Below are positions 52,934 to 63,600 of a stretch of 64,000 nucleotides of DNA, piece by piece. The notes beneath the pieces are model-generated. The model was given only the letters and a program-made list of their open reading frames with translations. It ran no database searches and was not told the DNA's origin. The stretch spans positions 101,267,853-101,331,852 of the forward strand of contig NC_133327.1 of assembly GCF_042186555.1 (NCBI RefSeq), in the 5' to 3' direction. The translations under genes were made by a program, and so were the position numbers. Source of the DNA: Aquarana catesbeiana. Lineage: Eukaryota > Chordata > Amphibia > Anura > Ranidae. The first letter of the stretch is position 1. Each line of letters begins with the position of its first letter.

Positions 52934-54076
52934 CATAGGTGTGCGTAGCCTATTGCATTAGGGTGTGCACCCCAAAGCTCAAACATACATGCGTGTGTGT
53001 GCATGAGTATATATACTGACAGTGAAAGTAGAGCAGTGAACGGTGTCAGTAGGGCAGAGGTTAGTGTCAGTAGGGCAGTGGACAGTGTCAGTAGGGTAGA
53101 GGTTGGTGTCGGTAGGGCAGTGGATGGCGTCAGTAGAGCAGTGGATGGTGTCAGTAGAGCAGTGGACGGTGTCAGTAGAGCAGTGGATGGTGTCAGTAGG
53201 GTAGAGGTTGGCGTCAGTAGGGCAGTGGACGGTGTCAGTAGGGTAGAGGTTGGTGTCGGTAGGGCAGTAGACGGTGTCAGTAGGGTAGAGGTTGGTGTCG
53301 GTAGGGCAGTGGACGGTGTCAGTAGAGCAGTGGACGGTGTCAGTAGGGCAGTGGATTGTGTCAGTAGGGTAGAGGTTGGTGTCAGTAGGGCAGTGGACGG
53401 TGTCAGTAGAGCAGTGGATTGTGTCAGTAGGGTAGAGGTTGGTGTCAGTAGGGCAGTGGACGGTGTCAGTAGGGCAGTGGATGGTGTCAGTAGAGCAGTG
53501 GACGGTGTCAGTAGAGCAGTGGACGGTGTCAGTAGAGCAGTGGACGGTGTCAGTAGAGCAGTGGATGGTGTCAGTAGGGTAGAGGTTGGCGTCAGTAGGG
53601 CAGTGGACGGTGTCAGTAGGGCAGGGGACGGTGTCAGTAGAGCAGTGGACGGTGTCAGTAGAGCAGTGGATGGTGTCAGTAGAGCAGTGGACGGTGTCAG
53701 TAGGGCAGTGGATGGTGTCAGTAGAGCAGTGGACGGTGTCAGTAGAGCAGTGGATGGTGTCAGTAGAGCAGCGGACGGTGTCAGTAGAGCAGTGGATGGT
53801 GTCAGTAGAGCAGTGGATGGTGTCAGTAGAGCAGTGGATGGTGTCAGTAGGGTAGAGGTTGGCGTCAGTAGGGCAGTGGACGGTGTCAGTATTTTTTCAT
53901 TTTTATTATTTTGTTTTTTTATTCTTTTTACATAATTTTTATATTTTTATTTTTTTAGGAGCCTCATTAGCGAACTTTGGACTCATAATATTTTACCAAA
54001 CAGGGGAAATCTGCGCTACACAGGGTTATTAGGGTGTGCCCAGGCACACCTGGCACACCCTGTGCGCATACCTATG
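52934..54076. mobile_element. hAT-type element carrying a 21-bp minisatellite
   Basis: 1143 bp with an exact 8-bp TSD CCCACAGC (52926-52933 and 54077-54084), ends CATAGGTGTGCGTAGCC / CATAGGTATGCGCACAGG read inward. No transposase. Its termini differ from those of the hAT elements at 1366 and 19540. Confidence 0.88.
53024..53893. repeat. 21-bp minisatellite in a hAT element
   Basis: About 41 units of GTCAGTAGAGCAGTGGACGG(T), with a recurring variant GTCAGTAGGGTAGAGGTTGG. Because 21 is a multiple of three, it yields a 312-codon ORF with a seven-residue VSRAVDG-type repeat. This is not a credible gene. Confidence 0.93.
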
Positions 54077-54509
54077 CCCACAGCTAACAGCTTACAATGG
54101 GGGCACCCGAGCAGGTGCACTCCCGATCAGCGGCTCTGTATGTCCATTCACACACGCCCCGCCCCCTCCATCTCCTGTGTGGCTCACTGGCTGTGATTGA
54201 CAATGGCTCCCGCTGCTGTCAAAAGCTATTCAGGAGTGCAAGCCCAGGGAGAGCAAGGCTCTCGTGGACATCGCTGAATTGAGATGAGGCAATGAAGGTA
54301 AAAAACCTTGTGCCTTTACAACCACTTTAAGCTTCATTCACATGGGCATATGCCTAAGTTTTTGCTGTCAGAGCTAGCAGAAGATCATGTTTAAAATATG
54401 TGCATAAACTATTTGTCTAAACACATACAGCGTAAAAATATGTGCCGTAGGCATCTAAACATGGCGTTTTAGACACCCATGTGAATGAGCCCTACATCTG
54501 TTCGGTCTT

Positions 54510-55302
54510 ACTTAAAGCACTTATAAACCCAAGAGCAATCATTTATCATATTGCAGCTTAACTGCAGCTTTCTTCGATGTGAGGGCTGCGTTCGCTTTTT
54601 TTTTTGCCTTATTTATTTTCACCTGGTGGGTTCACATATCTGCTGTGCAGTTTGCAGTCCGGCATCCTGTGCATTTCTGTTCACCGGTTCAGGTGCGATT
54701 CAGATGCAAATTTTTCCCTGAATTTGCACCTGAACTGCACCCAAAATCGCACAGGACTCTTTTCAAAACTGCACCTCAGCTGCTCCGGACATGTGTGAAT
54801 CGGCTCCATTGAAAGCCAGTCACACTCACGTTATGCGAATTGGACGCGGTTAAAAATGCATCCAATTCGCATATATGTGAACCCAGCCTTAGTTTCTTGC
54901 TTATCAATAGAAGAATCTGTCCTGCAAATCTGTCATTAAAATTGTGATGATAAACCATTTACTACTGACACAGAGCTTACAATGATCAGCTTATATTTAT
55001 TCATGTGAAACCTTTACTCCAAAAGAAAAAAGAAAACTGTTGCTGTAACTGCTTGTCTAACTGCAGTGTGAGCTGGAGTTTTGCTTCAATTTGTTAGTGT
55101 ATTTAAATCTGCTAGTCCATCTAACATTCCGCTCACCCTCAGGCTGACAATGCTGCTGACCCCTGTGCCCTTTCCTCCAGAGTGAGGGCGCTCTAATACA
55201 GGAGGTGTGTTACTGGTCAGATCCCCAGGTGAAAACTAATGCAGCCACCACATCTAGTGATTGGTAAGCTGCAATATATTACATTTTTAGTTTTGGGTTT
55301 AA
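54510..55302. mobile_element. Hairpin element (second copy of the 25105 family) with MITE
   Basis: CATATTGCAGCTTAACTGCA on the left and AGTGATTGGTAAGCTGCAAT on the right match the ends of the element at 25105-26390. A MITE with ends GGTTCACATAT / ATATGTGAACC occupies about 54629-54890. Confidence 0.6.
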
Positions 55303-55690
55303 CCATTTCCCGCCCGCCGGCCGTCATATGACGTCCTTGACTTTGTGGGGGTATATCTGAATGATGCTTGCAGCTACAGGCATGATCCGCCGGCCCTGGA
55401 TGTTTACCATAGAGATTTCCAGCAGATCAGATGGCCGCCGGAGTCTCTATGATCATTCGGAGGCCAGGCACGATGTTATGACGTCACGTCCGGGCCTCTG
55501 CATTCAAACAACGGTGCTGCCTTGGCTTTTTTTTTTATTTCAGGCTTCCCAGCCTAGGAGGTGAGATGTGGGGTCTTATTGACCCCATATCTCACAGTAA
55601 AGAGGACTGATCATGCTATATTCCTATTACAAGGGATGTTTACATTCCTTGTAATAGGAATAAAAGTGATTAAAAAAAAATGTTTTTTAA

Positions 55691-57066
55691 CCACTTCCCG
55701 CCCGGCCTATAGCAGATTGACGGCCGGGAAGAGGTTTTGTTATCCTGACTGGGCATCATATGACGTCCAGCAGGATAACATGCCAGCATGTCTGTCTGAC
55801 ACCCCGCATCTCCGATCGTGATAAGAAGCCTCTGTCAGAGTCTTCTTACCATGTGATCAGCTGTGACCAATCACAGCTGATCATCGCGTGAACCAGGAAG
55901 TGCCGGTAAAAGGCATTCCTCGGTTTACGCTGACAGGGAGAGCGATCGGTGGCTCTCCCTGTCAAAGGGGGGTGGCTCTGTGCTGATAATAAGCACAGCC
56001 CCCTCAAATGTACCAATCATCTGCCAATCAGTGCCCAGCAGTGCCCCAAAATTAAAGTGTGCCAGTGCCCACCACAGTGCTAATCACTGCCCAGCAGTAA
56101 CACCTGTCAGTACTTATCAGTACCTAATCATCAGTGCTGCCCATCAGTGCCGCCTGTCAGTGCCAATCAGTACCGCCTATCAGTGCCGCCAGTAAATGCC
56201 CATCACAGCCGCCAGTCAGTGCCCATCAGTGCCTCCTGTCAGTGCCCATCAGTGCCATCTATCAGTGCCCATCAGTTCTGCATACCAGTGCCGCCTATTG
56301 GTGCTCATCAGTGCTGCATATCAGTGCCGCCTAGCAGTGCCCATCAATTCTATGTATCAGTGCCTCCTCATCAGTGCCCATCAGTGCCACTTTATCAGTG
56401 CCAACTCATCAGTGCCCATCAGTGTTGCCTCATCAGTGCCCATCAGTCCCGCCTCATCAGTGCCCATCAGTGAAGGGGAAAACAAAATTTTATGAAAGAA
56501 ACTAAAAAAAACTCATTTTTTTTCAAATTTGGGTCTTTTTTAGTTTGTTTAGCAAAAAATAAAAATCAGTACCGCCTATCAGTGCCGCCAGTAAGTGCCC
56601 ATCACAGCCGCCAGTCAGTGCCCATCAGTGCCTCCTGTCAGTGCCCATCAGTGCCATCTATCAGTGCCCATCAGTGCTGCATACCAGTGCTGCCTATTGG
56701 TGCCCATCAGTGCTGCATATCAGTGCCGCCTAGCAGTGCGGCATTGATGGGCACTGCTAGGCGGCACTGATATGCAGCACTGATGAGCACCAATAGGCAG
56801 CACTGGTATGCAGCACTGATGGGCACTGATAGATGGCACTGATGGGCACTGACAGGAGGCACTGATGGGCACTGACTGGCGGCTGTGATGGGCAGAGCTG
56901 ATCAAATACCACCAAAAGAAAGCTCTATAAGTGTGAAGAAAATGATACAAATTTTGTTTGGGTACAGTGTTACATGACCGCACAATTGTCATTCAAAGTG
57001 CGACAGCGCTAAAAGCTGAAAATTGTCCTGGGCAGGAAGGGGCGTAAGTGCCTGGTATTGAAGTGG
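55691..57066. mobile_element. piggyBac-type element B nested in A
   Basis: Flanked by TTAA (55687-55690 and 57067-57070), ends CCACTTCCCGCCCGGCC and CCACTTCAATACC read inward. Contains a degenerate CAGTGCCCATCAGTGCC-type array (56020-56480), then an inverted pair (56567-56735 and 56740-56895). Confidence 0.82.
56020..56895. repeat. CAGTGCC-rich tandem array with terminal hairpin
   Basis: Irregular units of about 16-25 bp based on GCCCATCAGTGCCGCCTATC. The segment 56567-56735 is reverse-complemented at 56740-56895. A related array is at 59090-59560. Confidence 0.85.
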
Positions 57067-57710
57067 TTAAAAAAGTGTCAAACTAAAAAAAAAAGAAGTA
57101 AAATTAACAATAAAAAAAAAAAATTTAAAGCGCCCCTGTCACCGTGAGCTCGCACGCAGATGCGAACGCATACTTAAGTCCCGCCCACATATAAAAACGG
57201 TGTTCAAACCACACATGTGAGGTATTGCTGCGAATGTTACAGTGGGAGCAATAATTCTAGCCCTAGACTTCCTCTGTAACTCAAAACATGTAACCAGTAA
57301 AAAAAAAATTATAGCGTCGCCTATGGGGATTTTTAAGTACTGAAGTTTGGCACCATTCCACGAGCGTGTGCAATTTTGAAGTGTGACATGTTAGGTATCT
57401 ATTTACTCGGCATAACTTCATCTTTCACATTATGCAAAAAAATTGGACTAAATTAACTGTTTTTTTTTTTTTTTTAAAGCACAAAACTGTTTTTTTGCAA
57501 AAAAAAAAAAAAAGGCGTTCGAAAAATTGCTGCGCAAATACCGTGCGAGATAAAAAGTTGCAACGACCGCCATTGTATTCTCCAGGGTCTTTGCTAAAAA
57601 AAAAAACTTCTATAATGTTTTGGGGTTCTATGTAATTTTCTATCAAATAAATTATGATATTTACATGTAGGAGAGAAATGTCAGAATTGGCCTGGGTGGG
57701 AAGTGGTTAA

Positions 57711-57879
57711 TGCTCCTTTAAATGTCGCCTCCAGTTTTCTATAGAGTTACATAACTACGCACGCACGTAAGCAGTTTGTTTCTATGTACAGAGCTGAGCT
57801 GTATCATGTGTCTTTCCTCCTGATAACATTCCTTCTCCGTGACCTCCCTAGGAAACAGAAACTGTAAATAGGCTGCAAT
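57711..57879 (+). promoter_or_regulatory. Residual CMPK2 5' flank between a piggyBac element and the start codon
   Basis: Only about 170 bp of non-repeat sequence separates the end of the piggyBac-type element (TTAA at 57707-57710) from the CMPK2 ATG, so the 5' UTR and core promoter must lie here or reach into the transposon. No TATA box is evident. AGTTTGTTTCT at 57773-57783 weakly resembles an interferon response element. Confidence 0.4.
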
Positions 57880-58644
57880 ATGGTTACGTTTCTATTCTCC
57901 TCTGAGCTCCTGGTTTCGCTTTCTATTCTTCGCAGCAATACCATAACAAGCTGCTGCTGTTTCCGTTTCCCCAGAATGATGGCAGGCTGTAAAACCTTTC
58001 CCATTGTCTGCCTCCAGCTCTATCTACACACCAGGTCTATGCTGAGAACCTGCACAAGGATGGCCAGTGCTGCCTGTCAGCACAGAGTAAAATCCCAAAT
58101 GTATGCTGTGGAATCTGCCTGTAAGTCTCCCTTCTATTTCACTTTGAAGGACAATGTAAGCCCAGTGTCCTCAGGGACCTCCAATGTCTGGCCATTCCTA
58201 GCACAGGGGGGGTATGCTCATTCATTGTGTGTAACTACAAGCCAACGGGTGCAAGCAGCGAGGCTACAGAAGTCAATGGGAAAAGAACTGACTGCCATAG
58301 TGCCTGGGATTCAGGTTGTAAAACTCCTCTCGTACATTCCTGATAACCTTCATGGGTCTCTGCAGAGAGGGTTCCTAATTCTGGATTCGCAGCATCACCA
58401 TGACTTACAGAATAAATTGGAGGGTCTACTGAGGGAGAACCAGCAGGACATCCAGCTGTGCACCTATACAGAAGAAGAGGGCCGGGTCTGGCAGAGCCGC
58501 TGGGAAGTCAATGGACAAGTGAAGGAGATGGACAGGTCAGAGGTAGTGGCAGTGAATGGTCCAATGCCATCTCCATTTGTGGAAATTCTCAGAGGCTCTG
58601 CTGTTTATTCCTCCCTGCAAGATGTACTGTCTGTGCTACATGAG
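57880..58644 (+). CDS. CMPK2: CMPK2 exon 1
   Basis: 765 nt from the ATG to a GTGAGA donor at 58645. Reading on gives only six further codons before a stop, consistent with an exon end. Downstream in-frame Met codons (for example ATGGCA near 57979) could serve as alternative starts, but the first ATG has the better context. Confidence 0.92.
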
Positions 58645-61600
58645 GTGAGATCTACAATATAAGGTATTCCATGTTATTTTATTGTCTCTTTGGACTGCCA
58701 TTGCATAGGGGGTGCAGAGAAGACATGATTTAGTATCACACACAATCAGATTCATGCTGACACTCACATATTTCTATACACACACTGCCCGACTTGGGTT
58801 TTTAACCACTTCAATACCGGGCACTTATACACCTTCCTGCCCAGATCAATTTTCAGCTTTCAGCGCTGTCGCACTTTGAATGACAATTGTGCCGTCATGC
58901 TACACTTTACCCAAATGACATTTTTATCATTTTGTTCACACAAATAGAGCTTTCTTTTGGTGGTATTTGATCACCTCTGGGATTTTTATTTTCTGCTAAA
59001 CAAATTAAAAAAAGACCGAAAATTAAAAAACAAAAAATTTTTGTTTTGTCTCTGTTACAAAACTTTGTAAATAAGTATGTTTTCTCCTTCACTGACGGGC
59101 ACTGATAAGGCGGCACTGATGGGCACCAATGAGGTGGCACCGATGAGATGGCACTGATGGGCACTGATGATGGGCACTAATATGCGGCACTGATGGAGCA
59201 CTGATAGGCGGCACTGATAGGTGGCACTGATATGCAGCACTGATGGGTACACATAGGTGGCACTGATGGGCTTTGAAAGGCGGCATGGATGGGCACTGAT
59301 AGGCAGCACGGATGGGCACTGATAGGCGGCATGGGTGGGCACTGATAGGTGGCATGGATAGGCACAGATAGGTGACACTGATGAACATTGATTGTATGGT
59401 TGGATGCCAATAAGTGCCAAACAATAATGCCTGCCAATCAGTGATGCCCATTGTGGGCACTGATTGGCATCCATTGTGGGCACTGATTGGCATCCCTGGT
59501 GGTCTAGGGTGGCATACCTGGTGGTGACATCCCTGGTGGTCCTAGTGGCATCCCTGGTGGTCCAGTGTGGGCATCCTCGGGGGGGGGGGGGGGGGGGGGG
59601 CTGCGCTAATAATCAATCAGCACAGACTCCCCCTGTCAGAGGAGCAGCTGATTGGCTCTCCTCTACTTGCGTCTAAACGTCACTTGATTGAGTTGTTTTT
59701 TCATGCTTTATTTTGTACTGCACACATAGGGCAGCCCGTTCATCTGATTCACCAAACAAGCTCATGTACCTTTAGAGCATTGAACTTCGCAGTGTTTAAC
59801 AGTGCATTTTTGTGCATTTGGGGTGCTATTAACAAAAAAATGACACCACAAGCACAACATGTTTTTTTGCACATTCACAGGACGTTTCGTTTTGAATGAA
59901 GCCTTAAAGTGGTTTAAACCCTCACATTTACCCAGTGAAGTGACTGGCCTCAGGTGATACACAGAGATGAATCAAATCATCCTACATAAGTTGTACCTGT
60001 TTATCAGCGTCTTCTCTTCTCTACATCCATTCAAAGCCCAGGATTTATAAAGCTTATCTAAGCTGTCAAAAAAAGAGGCAGAGAGTTGAAGTTACACACT
60101 GCAGAGCTCAGTAAGGAGAGCTCTGAGAGCTGATTGGATGGAAGGGACACCCCCCCCCTTCACACAGCACACAGGAACAGAGCTGAGACTGCTGGAGGTC
60201 CCTCCCCTGTCACCTTTTTCCTCTTGGTGTCAGGAAAACTTGTCAGAAGTGACTCATGCAGATAGCAGAGGAATAAAGCAGCAGACAGAAATCACACTTA
60301 GTACTCTTATTTGAGGCAAGTACACACTATAGAGGGATATGCTCATATTTCATATCTGAGGTTTACTTAATCACTTTAAGCTAACCATACACGTTAGAGT
60401 CTGACTGTACGATTTCGGATTTACCAAATCCGAACAATTCAATCTAATGGAATCCAAACTTCAGCTTTAAACTATATTTTGGCAGTTCGGCGGTGTAATA
60501 ATGGCATCCCTCTTACTTGGTAAAAAAAAAAAAAAAAAAAGATGTTGTGGGATGATGGGAGTTGACATACTGTATCAAGGTGGAGAACTTGACGCATTAC
60601 TAAAGGCAATTTTTTTTGTAAGTAACAAACATGTTATACTTGTCTGCTCTGTGCAAAACCTTCTCTTCTGGTGTCCCTCTTCAACGCTGTCTGCTCCTCC
60701 TCTTCTCTGTCAGCCCCCATAGCAAGCTGCTTTCTATGGGCACAGACGTTGCCGGCTCACTCCCAAACCGGGCTGTGTGTGTCTATAAACTTACGTAGCG
60801 TGGCTATGCTCTGCCCCCTGCTTGCTCCTCACCGGATTTGGTGGCGGGAGCCATTCTGTGAAGGAGAAATGCTGTTCATAGATACTGCCGCCCTACTGAA
60901 CAAAGTTGGGTGCTGGCTAGGTGCAAGGCAGTGGAAATAGGAAAGTCCTGGACTGCCGCACTCCATGAAAAAGCATCTTTATTGAATATAGATAAAATCC
61001 AAAATCGTAGACAAATACAAAAGTGGACACAATGGGGATCAAATAGTTAACGCGTTTCACATCCACAGATGCTTACTCATACCATTCTGTCTCTGAGACA
61101 TTGAGGAGAGAGAGCAGCACTGCTTCTCTGGGGCACAGCATTAGATTGAGATCCGGATCAGGTGAGTATTTGGGGGGGGGGGGGGGGGGGCTGATTATAG
61201 AAGCTTTTTTTTACCTTGCAATGAATGCATTAAGATAAAAAAATCTTTAGCCTTTAGAACCACTATAATAGAGATATAAGGTAAATATGTATTACTGTTC
61301 CTATATAATACAGTGATTGTAAAGTTTTTTTTGTTCTAAATTAGAATAACAAACATGTTATACTTACCTGCCCACTTGCTGTGTGCAATAGTATTGCACA
61401 GAGTGGCCCCGAACCTCCTCTTCTGGGGTCCCCCACCGGAGCTCCTGGCTTCTCCTCTTCTGTGTCTGTCCCCATAGCATGTGGAGGCAGACGTGCAGTG
61501 GGGGGGGGCGTTACCGTGCCAAGCTGTGTGCGTCTATAGACACACGCAGCACGGCTCAGGCCTCCTCACTCCCTCCTCACAGGATATGTGCCAATGGCTC

Positions 61601-62737
61601 CCACTGTTTTAAACCAAGCTTGTGACAGAGTAGAGAAGAGCTGCTGTAGACAGGACAGTGTTGGATCGAGAATGGACTCAGGTAAGTGTTTTTTGGGAGG
61701 GGCTGGGGGGGTGGTGAAAGCTTTTTTTTACTTTAATACAGAGAATTCAATAAGGTAAAAAAAAAACGTTTTGCCTCTAGAACCACTGTGACAGGCCTAA
61801 CCTAAATAGGTGCTTCTGGAGAGGACTGAGAGCAAGCCTCTTACCCACTGACTATAGCCCAGGGAGAGAGCAGATCATTCTCTAATGATGGACCACCACT
61901 TAATGGATACTGAGAATGTGGTTTGGAATACTTCAGATGGGACAGTAATATTTATCCACAATATCTCCCAGGAAATATATAAAGACTATTACTGGTTTGT
62001 TTGATTCTTAACTATACATGTTCATGGAAAGAACTGGTCACATTGATCTCTCCAGTGTAGGTGCCGAACAGTCTGCTACTGGGGTCTCCTGCTATTGTCT
62101 GTTTAATAAGGTGTTCTGTGCTTATACCTAGGATAATGTATAATGTACTCTGCTTTACCCTGTTGCTGGGCAGTTTGTTCACCTGGGCTGGTTTAAGTAA
62201 TGCGTTAATTAGCATGTTAATTATATCATTATCAGCTAGTAGTTGCTAGAGGAGGGGGGAGTAGCCATGAGTCAGCCCTACCTCGTTATCTAACCCATTG
62301 TGTGATGTTTTGGGTAAATATTTGGGTTATTGGGTCTGTGGGGGACTAACATACTTTTCAAGTGTATAAAAAGCCTGTATTCTTGTCCAATAAAACATTC
62401 CATGTTCCAGTTAGTAACTGAGCTAGTCTCGCCTGGTTCTTGGTACAATATGTGGCTGTATTACCTGATATTATCTGATATAAGGTCCAGACTGGAGGAA
62501 GCAGTGTACTGACGGAAGCACTTAGCTAAGTATGGGAAGCGGTCCGTGACAACCACTTCATATAAATATAAAAAAAATAAATGAATAGAAAAAAATTAAC
62601 AAATATGTATTTTTTTTTTTTGTAGAGTGCCAAAGTGATCCCAGAAGCGGAAAAACTTTTAAAATGTATGGATTTGGGTAACATTCCAGAAAAAGGATCC
62701 CATCCTGTCATTGTAATAGAAGGGCTTGATGCTACAG
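57880..62737 (+). CDS. CMPK2: CMPK2, mitochondrial UMP-CMP kinase 2, 5' part (exons 1-2)
   Basis: Interferon-induced nucleoside-monophosphate kinase, mitochondrial in mammals, phosphorylating CMP, UMP and dCMP. Exon 1 is 57880-58644 (255 codons, phase 0) and exon 2 is 62626-62737. The start ATG has A at -3 and G at +4. Residues 1-60 are hydrophobic with scattered Arg, as expected of a mitochondrial targeting sequence. The middle (AHSLCVTTSQRVQAARLQ, RGFLILDSQ, VWQSRWEV) matches the poorly characterised N-terminal region of CMPK2. Exon 2 ends inside the P-loop at VIVIEGLDATG. The next exon should supply the Lys-Thr-Thr of Walker A, but I see no such exon before 64000, so the rest lies outside the window. 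It is head to head with RSAD2. Confidence 0.94.
58806..59680. mobile_element. Truncated piggyBac-type element in CMPK2 intron 1
   Basis: TTAA at 58802-58805, then CCACTTCAATACCGGGCACT, in the opposite orientation to element B, followed by the same AATAGAGCTTTCTTTTGGTG block and a GGGCACTGATAGGCGGCACT array. The right end is not found. It seems to break off near 59680. Confidence 0.65.
60620..61260. mobile_element. Interspersed repeat copy with an insert, CMPK2 intron 1
   Basis: Shares AACAAACATGTTATACTT and TCTGCTCTGTGCA with 52770 and 61311. A different repeat (about 60950-61085, with TCTTTATTGAATATAGATAA and GTTAACGCGTTTCACATC) interrupts it. Confidence 0.6.
61787..62551 (+). mobile_element. 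Solo LTR in CMPK2 intron 1
   Basis: 765 bp, TGTGACAGG...CCGTGACA, with a 5-bp TSD ACCAC (61782-61786 and 62552-62556). GTGTATAAAAAGCC near 62358 and CCAATAAAACA near 62389 are the expected TATA box and poly(A) signal of an LTR. No internal region remains, so it formed by LTR-LTR recombination. It ends 74 bp before CMPK2 exon 2. Confidence 0.85.
62626..62737 (+). CDS. CMPK2: CMPK2 exon 2 (start of P-loop)
   Basis: 112 nt, preceded by a long T tract and TAG at 62623-62625 and followed by GTATGA. It encodes AKVIPEAEKLLKCMD and VIVIEGLDATG. It leaves phase 1 inside the Walker A motif. Confidence 0.93.
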
Positions 62738-63404
62738 GTATGACACAATGGGAGTACATAAAACAGAAAGTGTAACTATGTATTGTTTAATGGCTGGTTC
62801 ACACCAGGAATTGCACTGGAGCAGGAGTGAGTTCCTCTGCGATTTGAGTGCAGTGCATTTATAGTCCATTCATTTGAATAGGTTGAAATCGCACTGCACC
62901 GCACCATGAGTAGTGCATGCACTACTTTATAAAACACACTGCAACCGGATTGCATAGTACTTTTGTACCAGGCTATCCGATGCAGGCAAATGCACTGAGC
63001 TTATGACCTGCATCTGGGGTGTTGTTAGCTTTGAATTGACACCTGCTGCAGATCACAAATGCAGTGTGCTTTAAGCACGGTGCAGGAAACGTGCATAGAA
63101 CGCAGGTTTCTTGCACCGCGTTTTGGTGTAAACAGGACCTAAAGCTGAAGTTCATTCCGTGGTTCATTGCTTCCTCCTTTATTAACACAATAACAAAGTT
63201 TTAAAATAAAACCTTTCTATTTTTACTTATTTTACTTACTTCACGTACTTTATTTTAGATTCGGTAATGTCACTGGGTCTCTATGTTTCTTTAGGCAAAG
63301 CGTGCAGATCATGGCTGGTGGGAGGGGCTCTACATAGTTTTCTAAAAACAGCAGCATGCCTTTGGTAACGCCCACATGTGATGCTGAGCCTTCATGATTG
63401 AAAG
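62738..63404. other. CMPK2 intron 2, no exon seen
   Basis: Contains a probable MITE (about 62790-63140, GGCTGGTTCACACCAGGAAT and TGGTGTAAACAGGACCTAAA). I found no sequence that completes the CMPK2 P-loop. Confidence 0.45.
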
Positions 63405-63600
63405 AACTGGTCCCTAACTCACATTCATATATACACATACAGTACTAGGCCAATTAAGACAGGAGACAATTAACCTAGCAGCATGTCTTTGAAGTGTGGG
63501 AGGAAACTCTCATGTAAACATGTGAATGTATAATAAATGTGTACAACACTGTGTAAAATTGACAGCGCTATATAAGTACCTGTAATAAATAAAATATAAA
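63405..63600. repeat. Rearranged dispersed repeat copy
   Basis: The first half (CCCTAACTCACATTCATA, GTGTGGGAGGAAACTC) matches 43500-43580 directly. The second half (GCGCTATATAAGTACCTGTA) matches 43397-43430 in reverse complement. Confidence 0.6.

Larger units (their letters stand above)
52770..54331. mobile_element. Interspersed repeat split by a hAT element
   Basis: Ends AAAGTGATTGTAAAGTCTTG and CTTTACAACCACTTTAA. The block AACAAACATGTTATACTTACC is shared with copies at about 60620-61255 and 61311-61786. A hAT element is inserted at 52934-54076. Confidence 0.7.
55303..57706. mobile_element. piggyBac-type element A, next to the CMPK2 promoter
   Basis: Flanked by TTAA (55299-55302 and 57707-57710), ends CCATTTCCCGCCCG and CCACTTCCCACCC read inward. 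Homologous to parts of 36638-42890 (for example CATGTGAGGTAT). Another piggyBac-type element sits inside it. Confidence 0.8.

Noticed and set aside
52997..53935. 312-codon ORF with a VSRAVDG heptad
   Set aside because: A 21-bp tandem array inside a hAT element keeps frame by arithmetic; there is no start context, domain or non-repeat coding part.
56134..56992. Overlapping ORFs rich in CQCPSVPSISAHQ
   Set aside because: CAGTGCC array of a piggyBac element read in several frames and on both strands of a hairpin.
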